Positions 36,909 through 45,166 of a stretch of 64,000 nt of DNA are shown here, in pieces (within the stretch, counting starts at the first letter, position 1; the number at the start of each line of letters is the position of its first letter). The translations under genes and the position numbers were made by a program. The stretch is from JBBPZA01 sp963728925 (lineage in GTDB: Bacteria > Actinomycetota > Thermoleophilia > Solirubrobacterales > Solirubrobacteraceae), in contig CAVSMB010000029.1 of assembly GCA_963728925.1 (NCBI GenBank), positions 62,001 to 126,000 on the forward strand. The letters are read 5' to 3'. Under the pieces are notes generated by a model. It worked only from the letters and a program-made list of their open reading frames with translations, was not told the DNA's origin and did not search any database.

Positions 36909-39319
36909 CGCCGTCGCTCGGCTCGCGGGCCAAGCGGCTGCACAAGGCCATCGAGGAGCGCCGCGAGCGCACGCCCTCCGAGCGCGCCTTCCCGATCGAC
37001 CCGTGGCGGATCGTCGAGCGCCGCTTCTCGCCCGGGCTCATCCCGCAGCTCGAGTCGATCTTCGCGGTCGCGAACGGCTACCTGGGCCTGCGCGGCGCCC
37101 ACGAGGAGGGCGCGCCCGTGCACGAGCCGGGCGCGATGGTCAACGGCCTCTACGAGTCGTGGCCGATCGTCTACCCCGAGGACGCCTACGGCCTCGCTCA
37201 CACCGGCCAGACGATCGTCGACGCGACCGACGGCGCGATCATACGGCTGTTCGTCGAGGAGGAGCCCTTCGACGTCGGCAAGGCGGACATCGTCCACTAC
37301 GAGCGGGTGCTCGACCTGCGCACGTCGACGTTGACGCGCGAGGTGGAGTGGCGGACCCCGCGTCGTCAGCGGATCGTCGTGCGCTCGCGGCGCTTCGTCT
37401 CGCTCCAGCGCCGCCATCTCGCGGTGATCCACTACGAGGTCGAGGCGCCCGAGGACACGCTCCACGTCGCGGTTTCCTCCGAGCTGGTGACGCACGGCCC
37501 GGCCAAGGCGTCCGACGACCCCCGCGTGGGGCGCGGCTTCGCCACCAAGGTGCTCGTGCCCGAGTGGGCGCACGCAGAGGACACCGCGGCGGCGCTCCAG
37601 CTGCGCACGCGCGCGAGCGGCCTGTCGCTGGCCGTCGGGATGGACCACGTGATCGCCGGCGAATGCGCGACGTCGGTGGAGGCGAGCGCGCAGGGCGACG
37701 GCGCGCGCGTCGTGATCCTCGCCGACCTCGAGCCGGGTCGCACGCTCGGGGTGACGAAGTTCCTGGCCTACCACTACGACGCCGATCCACCCGATGGCGA
37801 CCTGCAGGGCCGCGTGAGCCGCACCCTGCGGCGCGCGAGGGTGGACGGGCTCGAGGCGATCGAGGCCTCCCAGCGCACCCACGTCGACAACTTCTGGGCG
37901 GCGAGCGACGTCGAGCTCGACGGCGCCCCCGGCCTCCAGCAGGCGGTGCGCTTCGACCTCTTCCAGCTCCTGCAGGCCACCCATCGCACCGAGAGCCTGG
38001 GGGTCCCGGCCAAGGGGCTCACCGGCCGCGGCTACGAGGGCCACTACTTCTGGGACACCGAGATCTTCGTCGTCCCGTTCCTCATGCACACCGACCCGAA
38101 GGTCGCCCGGCAGGTGCTCGACTTCCGCTGCGGCATGCTCGACGCGGCGCGCCGGCGCGCGCGCGAGGTCGGGCATCAGGGCGCGCTCTTCCCGTGGCGA
38201 ACGATCAACGGCGACGAGGCCTCGGCCAACTACGCGTCAGGGACCGCGCAGTACCACATCGATGCCGACGTCGCCTACAGCCTGAGCTGGTACCTCCACG
38301 TCACCGGCGACGAGGCGCTCATGCTCGAGGCCGGAGCCGAGGTGCTGATCGAGACGGCGCGCCTGTGGGCAGATCTGGGCTTCTTCTCCGAGCGCTGCGA
38401 CGGGCACTTCGTCATCAACGGCGTCACCGGCCCCGACGAGTACTCGACCGTCGTCGACAACAACGCCTACACGAACCTCATGGCCCGCGAGCACCTGCGC
38501 GCCGCCGTGCGGGCCGTCGAGTGGCTCGGTGCGGAGCACCCCGAGCGCTACCCGCCGCTCGTGCGGCGACTGGGCCTGGCCGACGAGGAGGTGGCGACCT
38601 GGCGCAAGGCGGCCGAGCTCATGCACGTGCCCTACGAGGACGACGTCGGCGTGCTCCAGGACGAGGACTTCCTGGTCCGCGAGCGCTGGCCGATCGAGAC
38701 CACGCCGCCCGAGAACTACCCGCTGCTCCTGCACTATCACCCGCTCGAGCTCTATCGCCATCAGGTCATCAAGCAGGCCGACGTCGTGCTCGCCAGCTAC
38801 CTGTGCGGCGGCGCCGTGACTGCCGCCGAGAAGCGCAAGGTCTTCGAGTACTACGACCCGCTGACCACGGGCGACTCGACCCTCTCGGCCTGCATCCAGA
38901 GCGTGATGGCGACGGAGATCGACGACCCGCGGACGGCCTACGAGTACTTCCTGCACGCCGTGAACATCGACCTCGCCGACATGCATCAGAACACCAAGGA
39001 CGGGGTCCACATCGCCTCGTGCGGCGGCACGTGGCTCTCGCTCGTGGCCGGCTTCGGAGGCCTGCGCGACCACGACGGCAAGGTCGTCCTGCGCCCGCGG
39101 CTGCCGCGCGAGTGGGAGCGCCTGCGCTTCCGCCTACGGGTCAGGGGCCAGGCCTTCGAGGTCGACATGACCCACGACGGAACCACCTACAGCCTGCTCG
39201 AGGGCGACGGCCTGACCATCCACCACGAGGAGCGCGAGCTGCGCCTCGCCGGGGGCGAGCCGGTTACGGCGCCGCCGGCGCCCGCCGAGCAGGCCGGCGC
39301 GGCGGCGAGAGACTCCTAG
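36905..39319 (+). CDS. glycoside hydrolase/phosphorylase family 65 protein
   Basis: 804 residues from GTG 36905, overlapping the HAD gene. N-terminal beta-sandwich ('FAVANGYLGLRGAHEEGAPV', 'WRIVERRFSPGLIPQLESIF'), then the (alpha/alpha)6 barrel with 'GYEGHYFWDTEIFVVPFLMH', 'GALFPWRTINGDEASANYAS', the catalytic Glu in 'VINGVTGPDEYSTVVDNNAY', 'IKQADVVLASYL' and 'YYDPLTTGDSTLSACIQSVM', and the C-terminal 'DMHQNTKDGVHIASCGGTWL'. This is the trehalose/maltose/kojibiose phosphorylase group; phosphate-binding residues and the HAD partner favour a phosphorylase over a hydrolase. The specific disaccharide is not decidable by eye. Its stop shares CTAG with the opposite DUF2090 gene. Confidence 0.92.
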   Translation: MTPSLGSRAKRLHKAIEERRERTPSERAFPIDPWRIVERRFSPGLIPQLESIFAVANGYLGLRGAHEEGAPVHEPGAMVNGLYESWPIVYPEDAYGLAHTGQTIVDATDGAIIRLFVEEEPFDVGKADIVHYERVLDLRTSTLTREVEWRTPRRQRIVVRSRRFVSLQRRHLAVIHYEVEAPEDTLHVAVSSELVTHGPAKASDDPRVGRGFATKVLVPEWAHAEDTAAALQLRTRASGLSLAVGMDHVIAGECATSVEASAQGDGARVVILADLEPGRTLGVTKFLAYHYDADPPDGDLQGRVSRTLRRARVDGLEAIEASQRTHVDNFWAASDVELDGAPGLQQAVRFDLFQLLQATHRTESLGVPAKGLTGRGYEGHYFWDTEIFVVPFLMHTDPKVARQVLDFRCGMLDAARRRAREVGHQGALFPWRTINGDEASANYASGTAQYHIDADVAYSLSWYLHVTGDEALMLEAGAEVLIETARLWADLGFFSERCDGHFVINGVTGPDEYSTVVDNNAYTNLMAREHLRAAVRAVEWLGAEHPERYPPLVRRLGLADEEVATWRKAAELMHVPYEDDVGVLQDEDFLVRERWPIETTPPENYPLLLHYHPLELYRHQVIKQADVVLASYLCGGAVTAAEKRKVFEYYDPLTTGDSTLSACIQSVMATEIDDPRTAYEYFLHAVNIDLADMHQNTKDGVHIASCGGTWLSLVAGFGGLRDHDGKVVLRPRLPREWERLRFRLRVRGQAFEVDMTHDGTTYSLLEGDGLTIHHEERELRLAGGEPVTAPPAPAEQAGAAARDS

Positions 39320-40245
39320 CCCACCCGCGCCGTCTGCTCGGCGTCGTCGTAGACGGTGACGAAGCGCAGGTAGTTGTCGGCGATCTGGTGTGACGCGGCG
39401 TCACGCTCGACGCCCTGCTCGAGGAAGCCCTTGAGCGCGTCCCACCAGATCGAGCGGCCGATCGCGAAGCCCACGTAGCCGGGTACCCCGGCGCCCGCCC
39501 GCAGCCACTCGTCGACCTGGTCGTCGCTCGCACCGCGGCCGAGCACGACGCAGACGACGCCGTCGCGGCCGTCGCGGCGGGTCTGGGCGGCGATCCGCTC
39601 GCAGTCGGCGCGGTCGTCGAGGCCCTCGATCTTCCAGATGTCGGGCTCGATGCCCTGCTCCTGCAGGTCGGTGATCGCGCGGAACATCAGCTCGGCTCGC
39701 AGCTCGGCGTCGTAGCGGTCGGTGTCGCCGTCGACGGAGGCGAGCTGCTCCTCGGTGGCGGGCACGAGCAGCTCGAAGAGATAGAGGCGGCCGTTCTCGT
39801 GCAGCCACTCGCCAAGGCGCTTGAGGCGCTCGGCCTGGCGCCGGTTCATCTCGACGTCGGGGTCGTCGGGGTTGTAGCGGACGAGCACCTTGGAGAAGTC
39901 GGGGCCGAAGCTCAGGATGTGCTCGCCGAAGTCCTCGCCGTACTGGAAGTCGAACTCGTTCTGACCGCTCTTCTCGACGGGCATGGCGAGCTTCAGGTCG
40001 CGCGCGTGGGCCTGCGCGGGGACGTCGCCGCCGAACTGCTCGTCGACGAGCACGCCGGTGGCCTCGGGGTGCGCGCCGCGCTCCACGGCCTTGAGCATGC
40101 CCTCGAAGATGAGGTGCTTGGCGTCGGTGATCGTGGCCGTCTGCTCGGGATCGGGGTCGCCCTGGATCCCGAACATCTTCTTCTGGAACGACCCCCGGTG
40201 GTCGAAGGCGAGGATGTAGAGCTTTCCGTCGTAGCCGAGCGCCAT
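39316..40245 (-). CDS. DUF2090 / IolC C-terminal-like aldolase family protein
   Basis: 309 residues, ATG 40245. Class I aldolase-like TIM barrel: 'LYILAFDHRGSFQKKMFGIQ', 'GVLVDEQFGGDVPAQAHARD', 'LAMPVEKSGQNEFDFQYGED', 'KVLVRYNPDDPDVEMNRRQA', 'YLFELLVPATEEQL', 'DIWKIEGLDDRADCERIAAQ' and 'VLGRGASDDQVDEWLRAGA'. These match the DUF2090 domain that forms the C-terminal half of myo-inositol-catabolic IolC proteins, where it resembles 2-deoxy-5-keto-gluconate-6-phosphate aldolase. Here it is free-standing with no iol genes nearby, so the substrate is open. 'WKIEG' carries the probable Schiff-base Lys. Confidence 0.87.
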   Translation of the reverse strand: MALGYDGKLYILAFDHRGSFQKKMFGIQGDPDPEQTATITDAKHLIFEGMLKAVERGAHPEATGVLVDEQFGGDVPAQAHARDLKLAMPVEKSGQNEFDFQYGEDFGEHILSFGPDFSKVLVRYNPDDPDVEMNRRQAERLKRLGEWLHENGRLYLFELLVPATEEQLASVDGDTDRYDAELRAELMFRAITDLQEQGIEPDIWKIEGLDDRADCERIAAQTRRDGRDGVVCVVLGRGASDDQVDEWLRAGAGVPGYVGFAIGRSIWWDALKGFLEQGVERDAASHQIADNYLRFVTVYDDAEQTARVG

Positions 40246-40310
40246 GTGAGCCGTCCTTCTTCGTTCGCGGTGAGTGGGGCCGAGTCTACCCCGGGTAGTC
40301 TGGCGCCGAC

Positions 40311-41411
40311 ATGGAGCACGCGTTCCACGGCCCGAGCTTCACGATCGGCATCGAGGAGGAACTCATGATCCTCGACGCCGAGACGCTCGAGCTCACCAAC
40401 GCGATCGAGTCGCTGCTCGAGGACGCCGACGACGGAAGCATCCAGCCCGAGCTCATGGAGTCGGTGCTGGAGATCGCCACCGACCCGTGTCGCAACACCA
40501 TGGAGGCCGGCGGCCAGCTGCGCGCGCTGCGCGGCCAGGTTCGGGAGACCGCGGCGCGCCGCAACCTCACGATCGGGTCCGCCGGCACGCATCCCTTCGC
40601 CATGTGGGAGGACCAGCGCATCGTCGCCCGGCCGCGATACCGCGACCTGATCAGCGCGCTGCGCTTCGTCGCGCGCCAGGAGATTATCTTCGGGATCCAC
40701 GTCCACGTCGGCATGGACGATCCCGACAAGGCGATCTACGTGGCCAACGGGATGCGCGTCCACGTCCCACTGCTGCTCGCGCTGTCGGCGAACTCGCCCT
40801 TCTGGCGCGCCGACGCGACCGGGCTGGCCTCCGTGCGCACGCCGATCTTCCGCGCCTTCCCGCGCGTCGGCATCCCCCCGCGCTACGAGGACTGGGAGGA
40901 CTACAGCCGCCGGATCGACTTCATGGTCGGCAGCGGCGTGATCGAGGACTACACCTATCTCTGGTACGACGTGCGGCCCCATCCGAGGCTGGGGACGGTC
41001 GAGATCCGGGTGATGGACGCCCAGACGCGCGTGGAGCACACGCTCGCCCTCGCCGCCCTGACCCAGGCCATGGTCCGCGAGCTCGCCATCCACTTCGAGG
41101 AGGGCAAGGAGCTGTCGCGCTACACGTACGAGATGCTCGACGAGAACAAGTGGATCGCCGCCCGCCACGGCCTCGAGGGCGAGCTCGTCGACCTGCCCGA
41201 GCCCGAGCGTGTCGCCACCAAGACGCTGGCGCGCAGGCTCTATGACCGCCTGCTCGGCCACGCGCAGGACCTCGGCTCGGCGAACGAGCTCGAGGCCGTG
41301 CTCGAGCTCCTGCAGCGCGGCAACGGCGCCGACCGCCAGGTCGTCGTCTACGAGGCGAACCACGACCTCCACGAGGTCATGGCCGAGATCGTCGCGGCGA
41401 CGACGCCGTGA
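40311..41411 (+). CDS. glutamate-cysteine ligase family 2 / YbdK-type carboxylate-amine ligase
   Basis: 366 residues, ATG 40311. GCS2 signatures: 'FTIGIEEELMILDAETLELT', 'PELMESVLEIATDPCRNTME', 'TIGSAGTHPFAMWEDQRIV', 'IIFGIHVHVGMDDPDKAIYV', 'LLALSANSPFWRADATGLAS' and 'GTVEIRVMDAQTRVEHTLAL'. Proteins of this group join a carboxylate (often glutamate) to an amine using ATP; the E. coli member has weak glutamate-cysteine ligase activity. In actinobacteria these ligases are commonly isolated genes of unknown product, as here. Divergent from the DUF2090 gene with 65 bp between. Confidence 0.92.
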   Translation: MEHAFHGPSFTIGIEEELMILDAETLELTNAIESLLEDADDGSIQPELMESVLEIATDPCRNTMEAGGQLRALRGQVRETAARRNLTIGSAGTHPFAMWEDQRIVARPRYRDLISALRFVARQEIIFGIHVHVGMDDPDKAIYVANGMRVHVPLLLALSANSPFWRADATGLASVRTPIFRAFPRVGIPPRYEDWEDYSRRIDFMVGSGVIEDYTYLWYDVRPHPRLGTVEIRVMDAQTRVEHTLALAALTQAMVRELAIHFEEGKELSRYTYEMLDENKWIAARHGLEGELVDLPEPERVATKTLARRLYDRLLGHAQDLGSANELEAVLELLQRGNGADRQVVVYEANHDLHEVMAEIVAATTP

Positions 41412-41492
41412 GCCGCCTGCCGTAGGGCGCTCCCCGGCCTGCCCGGACCCACCCGGCGGGCCGGCTTCCCAGCCGCTCTAGAATCGCTCGGG

Positions 41493-42251
41493 ATGTCCTC
41501 CAGCGGGCCGGACCTCTTCGTCGTCTGCAAGACCTGCGGCTCCGAGGTGAGCCCGTACATCACCGAGTGCCCGTACTGCGGGAGCCGGCTGCGCAAGCGC
41601 GCCCCCAAGCTCGACCGCGAGGGCCGACCGGCGGAGAAGCCCAAGCGGCGCATCTCCTCGTCGCTGCCCCCGTTGCGCCGCGGCGAGATCCCGGGGATCC
41701 GCGTCGACGCGCGGCCCTTCGGCACCGCGCTGCTCGTCGTCTCGAGCCTCCTCCTGCTGCTGCTCTACCGGGCGGGCGTCGTGTCGGTCGACGAGCTCGT
41801 TGTCAACGGCAGCGTGGGGCCCGACTGGTGGCGCGTCTTCACCGCCGGCTTCGTCTACGACAACCTCGGCTACGCGTTCATCGCGCTGCTGGCCGTCGGT
41901 GTGTTCGGGTGGCTGCTCGAGCGGCGGCACGGCCCGGTCGGAGTGGTGCTGCTGTTCCTGAGCGCGAGCGCGCTCGGGATGCTCGCGGTGTCGGCCGTGG
42001 AGTCCTACCCGACGGCCTCGGGCGGCAACGCCGGGGCGCTCGCCCTGGTGTGCGCGTGGGCGGTCCCCCCGCTGCTCGAGATGCGCCGCGGCGAGGACGT
42101 GGACGCCGACATGCTCGGCGTGCTCGTCATCGCCCTCGCGCTGCTCGCCCTGCCGGTCGCCGTGCTCGAGGCGGACCCGCTCGCGGCAGTCGTCGGCGCC
42201 GTCGTCGGCCTCCTCGCCGGCCTGCCGCTCTCGCGCATCGGCCGCGCGTAG
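41493..42251 (+). CDS. rhomboid-like membrane protein with zinc ribbon; catalytic Ser and His missing
   Basis: 252 residues, ATG 41493. A cytoplasmic zinc ribbon 'CKTCGSEVSPYITECPYCGS' (CxxC-x13-CxxC) is followed by a basic linker and about six membrane helices. The rhomboid fold is indicated by 'WWRVFTAGFVYDNLGYAFIA' (the WR loop 1 region), 'FGWLLERRHGPVGVVLLFL' (ExxxG helix) and 'YPTASGGNAGALALVCAW', the position of the GxSG catalytic helix. But the nucleophile Ser is Asn/Ala here (GGNAGA), and the last helix 'AAVVGAVVGLLAGLPL' lacks the catalytic His. It therefore looks like a pseudoprotease (iRhom/derlin-like role) rather than an active protease. Confidence 0.8.
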   Translation: MSSSGPDLFVVCKTCGSEVSPYITECPYCGSRLRKRAPKLDREGRPAEKPKRRISSSLPPLRRGEIPGIRVDARPFGTALLVVSSLLLLLLYRAGVVSVDELVVNGSVGPDWWRVFTAGFVYDNLGYAFIALLAVGVFGWLLERRHGPVGVVLLFLSASALGMLAVSAVESYPTASGGNAGALALVCAWAVPPLLEMRRGEDVDADMLGVLVIALALLALPVAVLEADPLAAVVGAVVGLLAGLPLSRIGRA

Positions 42252-42272
42252 CGCCGAGGCCGCCACGAACGG

Positions 42273-42517
42273 TCAGTTCGCGACGTAGGCCACCTCGCGG
42301 TGTAGGCCGCTGTCGTCCTCAATACGTTCGCGATCCCGTCGCAGTAGAGCGTCGTGGGCCGGCGCGAGGTCCCCACACCGAGCGTGGAGACGACCGCGTC
42401 GCAGCCGGCGAGCGCGTCGCCGATCGCCTCACGGTCCAGGACGTCGGCGGCGACCGTGACCGCACCGGCCTCACGGGCCGCGACCGCCTCCGGCCGGCTG
42501 GAGCGGCTCGACCTCAC
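42273..42517 (-). pseudogene. remnant of an NAD(P)H-binding (NmrA/atypical SDR) gene
   Basis: One leftward frame gives 'REAGAVTVAADVLDREAIGD' and 'CDAVVSTLGVGTSRRPTTLY' then 'DGIANVL' (about 42330-42500), clearly the middle of an NAD(P)H-binding Rossmann protein ('GdvtDpeal..al.G.DaVvstlG'). The nucleotide-binding GxxGxxG start is absent upstream and the C-terminal half is missing; a different frame then supplies 'DDSGLHREVAYVAN' ending at TGA 42273-42275. So both ends are lost and at least one frameshift is present. The 316-bp space between the rhomboid-like gene and selD holds nothing else. Confidence 0.55.
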
Positions 42518-42567
42518 CGTCCTCGATCCCCCGAGCGTCGAACAGCGACGCCCCGGGGTGACACGAC

Positions 42568-43602
42568 CTAGCCGTCGCTTGCGAGCACGGCAATCGCACC
42601 GGGACGGCCTGACTTCAGGCGCCCGACGACCGCACCGTCCAGCTCCCCCACGCGCTCAGGCGCCACGGCGGCCAGCAGGCCGCCCGAGGTCATGGGGTCG
42701 GTGAGCAGCCGTGCCCGCGCTACGGGAACGCTCTCCTCGAGCGACGCGAAGCCCGCCACCCACTCGGCGTTGCGGCGCGCGCCGCCCGACACGGCGCGCT
42801 CGTCCTCGAGCAGCTCCAGCGCGCCGGCGATGGCCGGCACGGCGCAGGCGTCGACCGCGGCGGCGACGCCGCTCGCCCGCGCGAGCTCGTGGAGGTGGCC
42901 CAGGAGGCCGAAGCCCGTGACGTCGGTGAGCGCGTGGGCCCCGGCACGCCGCGCAGCGGCCGCGGCGGCGTCGTTGAGCGTCGTCATCACCGCGATCGCC
43001 GCGTCGAGGGAGGCCCGCGACGCCAGCCCGCGCTTGGCCGCCGTGCTGATCGCTCCGGCGCCGAGCGGGTTGGTGAGGACGAGCGCGTCGCCGGCCCGCC
43101 CGCCCGCGTTGGACATGATCTCGTCGGGATGCACGACGCCGGTGACCGCCAGGCCGTACTTGGGCTCGGGGTCGTCGATCGAGTGGCCGCCGACGACCAG
43201 GGCTCCCGCCGCCGCGACGGCGTCGCGGCCGCCGCGCAGGATCTCGCGCAGGACCTCCACCCCGAGGCGCTCGAGAGGGAAGGCCACGAGGTTGAGCGCG
43301 GTCACCGGCCGCCCGCCCATGGCGTAGACGTCGGACAGCGCGTTGGTGGCTGCGATGGCGCCGAAGGCGTAGGGGTCGTCGACGATCGGGGTGAAGAAGT
43401 CCACCGTCTGCACGAGCGCCAGATCGCCGGTCAGCCGCCAGACGGCGGCGTCGTCGGCCGTTCGTGCCCCGACGAGCAGTCGCTGGTCGCCCTCGGCGAC
43501 CAGGCCGTCGAGCAGCTCGGGCAACGCCGAGGCGGGCAGCTTGCAGCCGCAGCCGGCGCCGTGTGAGAGCTCGGTCAGCCGGGGAGCCACGCCACCTATC
43601 AT
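42568..43602 (-). CDS. selD: selenide, water dikinase (selenophosphate synthetase)
   Basis: 344 residues from ATG 43602. SelD signature 'LSHGAGCGCKLPASALPELL' with the catalytic Cys18 and Lys21 (a Cys, not selenocysteine, form), then 'DDAAVWRLTGDLALVQTVDF', 'FTPIVDDPYAFGAIAATNAL', 'SDVYAMGGRPVTALNLVAFP', 'VGGHSIDDPEPKYGLAVTGV', 'LVLTNPLGAGAISTA', 'THVTGFGLLGHLHEL'-type block and 'LLTDPMTSGGLLAAV'. Makes selenophosphate for selenocysteine-tRNA and/or selenouridine. No selA, selB, tRNA-Sec or SelU-type gene is in the window. The start lies only ten bases from the start of the opposite-strand gene, so promoters must overlap the coding starts. Confidence 0.94.
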   Translation of the reverse strand: MIGGVAPRLTELSHGAGCGCKLPASALPELLDGLVAEGDQRLLVGARTADDAAVWRLTGDLALVQTVDFFTPIVDDPYAFGAIAATNALSDVYAMGGRPVTALNLVAFPLERLGVEVLREILRGGRDAVAAAGALVVGGHSIDDPEPKYGLAVTGVVHPDEIMSNAGGRAGDALVLTNPLGAGAISTAAKRGLASRASLDAAIAVMTTLNDAAAAAARRAGAHALTDVTGFGLLGHLHELARASGVAAAVDACAVPAIAGALELLEDERAVSGGARRNAEWVAGFASLEESVPVARARLLTDPMTSGGLLAAVAPERVGELDGAVVGRLKSGRPGAIAVLASDG

Positions 43603-43612
43603 CCCCCAAACC

Positions 43613-43936
43613 TTGCCCGAGGACCGGCCCTTCTCCGACGCTGAGCTCGACGCCGCCGTCCAGGCGCTCGCCGAGCCCGAGCGGCTCGGCGACGCCCAGC
43701 ACCTCGTCATGCGCATCGCTCCGCAGCTCCAGCGCGTGCTGAACTCCGCGCTGGAGGAGGGAGGCTGGCTCGCGGCCAACGAGCAGGGGGCTCGCGGGGC
43801 GGCCGGCGAGGAGGATCCCGAGGCGCGGCTGCGCGCCGTGCACACGCTGCTCGCCGAGGAGACGCGCCTCGGAATGCTCGTGGGTGTCGCCGTCGGGTAT
43901 GAGTTGGCGAGACAGCTGTCGACCCCGGAGGACTGA
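43613..43936 (+). CDS. hypothetical protein
   Basis: 107 residues from TTG 43613; no better start is available because the frame upstream is antisense to selD. Helical throughout: 'FSDAELDAAVQALAEPERLG', 'LVMRIAPQLQRVLNSALEEG', 'ARLRAVHTLLAEETRLGMLV' and 'GVAVGYELARQLSTPED'. Soluble, acidic N- and C-termini. Similar short helical proteins precede the downstream metallo-hydrolase in related genomes as far as I recall, but I can name no family. It is six bases before the metallo-beta-lactamase gene, so likely co-transcribed. Confidence 0.65.
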   Translation: MPEDRPFSDAELDAAVQALAEPERLGDAQHLVMRIAPQLQRVLNSALEEGGWLAANEQGARGAAGEEDPEARLRAVHTLLAEETRLGMLVGVAVGYELARQLSTPED

Positions 43937-43942
43937 AACGAC

Positions 43943-44638
43943 ATGGATATCCGCTTCCTCGGCCACGCGGCCTTCGAGCTGCGCGACGGCGACACGAGCG
44001 TGCTCATCGACCCGTTCCTCACCGGCAATCCGAAGGCCGCGGTCGGGCCGGAGGAGCTCTCGCCGACGACGATCCTCCTGACCCACGGCCACGCGGATCA
44101 CATCGGGGACACCGTCGACATCGCCAAGCGCGCGCAGGCGCCCGTCGTCGCGATCGTCGAGCTGGCCAACGAGATCGGCGAGGCGGGCGTCGACGTCTTC
44201 GACCCCAACCTGGGCGGCACGGTCAAGTTCGACTGGGGGTGGGTCAAGCTCGTCCCCGCCTGGCACACGTCGACGACGCCCAGCGGGACGGTCAACACGC
44301 CGGCCGGGATGGTCATCCACTTCGCGGGGAAGACGATCTACCACCTCGGCGACACCGCGCTGTTCTCAGACCTGCAGCTCGTCGCGCGGCGCGGCGATCG
44401 CATCGACGTGGCCCTGATGTGCATCGGCGGCCACTACACGATGGACCGCCACGACGCGGTGCTGGCGGCGGAGTTCGTCCAGGCCCACGCGATCATCCCG
44501 TGCCACTACGACACCTTCCCGCCGATCGAGACCGACGCGCAGGCGTTCAAGGCCGAGGTGGAAGGCTCGACGACCTACGAGTCGCGGGCGAGCGAGAAGG
44601 TCGTCGTCCTCGCGCCGGGGGAGACCCACGGGCCGTGA
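43943..44638 (+). CDS. UPF0173 metal-dependent hydrolase (metallo-beta-lactamase fold)
   Basis: 231 residues, ATG 43943. 'MDIRFLGHAAFELRDGDTSV', 'LIDPFLTGNP' and the metal motif 'ILLTHGHADHIGD' (HxHxDH) open the fold; 'VKLVPAWHTSTTPSGT', 'IYHLGDTALFSDLQLVARRG' and 'IIPCHYDTFPPIETD' give the remaining metal ligands. This is the UPF0173/YtkL-type branch of metallo-beta-lactamase proteins, cytoplasmic hydrolases of uncertain substrate. Stop overlaps the start of the next gene (GTGA). Confidence 0.92.
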   Translation: MDIRFLGHAAFELRDGDTSVLIDPFLTGNPKAAVGPEELSPTTILLTHGHADHIGDTVDIAKRAQAPVVAIVELANEIGEAGVDVFDPNLGGTVKFDWGWVKLVPAWHTSTTPSGTVNTPAGMVIHFAGKTIYHLGDTALFSDLQLVARRGDRIDVALMCIGGHYTMDRHDAVLAAEFVQAHAIIPCHYDTFPPIETDAQAFKAEVEGSTTYESRASEKVVVLAPGETHGP

Positions 44639-44913
44639 CCCACGCCGTCGTGCTCATCGAGGCCGATCGCACCGCCATGGCGACGCTCGGTGGCGCGCTC
44701 GCCGACCTCGACGGGGTGGCCGAGGCCTACTCGGTCACCGGCGAGTGGGACTTCGTGGCGATCGTCCGCGTGCGCGAGACCGAGCAGCTCGCGAGGGTCG
44801 TGACCGAGAACATCGGGCAGCTCGAGGGCGTCTCGCGGACCCACACGATGGTCGCCTTCGAGGCCTTCTCGCAGCACGACCTCGAGGCGCTGTTCTCGAT
44901 CGGCGGGGGGTAG
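44635..44913 (+). CDS. stand-alone Lrp/AsnC ligand-binding (RAM) domain protein
   Basis: 92 residues from GTG 44635. The whole protein is one alpha-beta RAM/AsnC C-terminal domain: 'AVVLIEADRTAMATLGGALA', 'LDGVAEAYSVTGEWDFVAIV', 'VVTENIGQLEGVSRTHTMVA'. The DNA-binding half of Lrp is absent. Such short SiaR-type proteins form ring oligomers that sense amino acids and are common near housekeeping genes in actinobacteria. Coupled to the UPF0173 gene by a four-base overlap. Confidence 0.88.
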   Translation: MTHAVVLIEADRTAMATLGGALADLDGVAEAYSVTGEWDFVAIVRVRETEQLARVVTENIGQLEGVSRTHTMVAFEAFSQHDLEALFSIGGG

Positions 44914-44918
44914 GCCGG

Positions 44919-45089
44919 GTGGACGTCTATCCGCCCATGACCTATCGCGACCTGGAGGCTGCCGTCGGGTTCCTCGAGCGCGCGTTCGGGCTCACGGTGG
45001 AGGACCGGGTGACCGACGACCGCGGTGCCCTGCGTCTGGCCGCGACCACGAGGGGCAACCTCTGGAGCTTCGGCATCAACCGTCCCTGA
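44919..45089 (+). pseudogene. glyoxalase/VOC domain protein with internal deletion
   Basis: 56 codons from GTG 44919. The beginning 'DVYPPMTYRDLEAAVGFLER' then 'AFGLTVEDRV' is the first beta-alpha unit of a VOC (glyoxalase-like) protein, and the end 'GNLWSFGINRP' is the usual last strand of the same family ('DPeGNlWsFG'). A normal member is 120-130 residues, so about 70 residues from the middle are missing and the two ends are joined in frame. Probably a non-functional deletion derivative. Upstream GTG is five bases after the Lrp-type gene. Confidence 0.6.
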
Positions 45090-45166
45090 CTGGCCGGCCA
45101 GCCAGGGCATCGGGTACCCTCCGACAACCTCCCCGTCGACCCCGCCGCGAATCCGAAGGAGTGTCC

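Noticed and set aside
42568..43602. Selenocysteine in SelD
   Set aside because: The active-site position is encoded by a Cys codon (GCGCK); no in-frame TGA is present.
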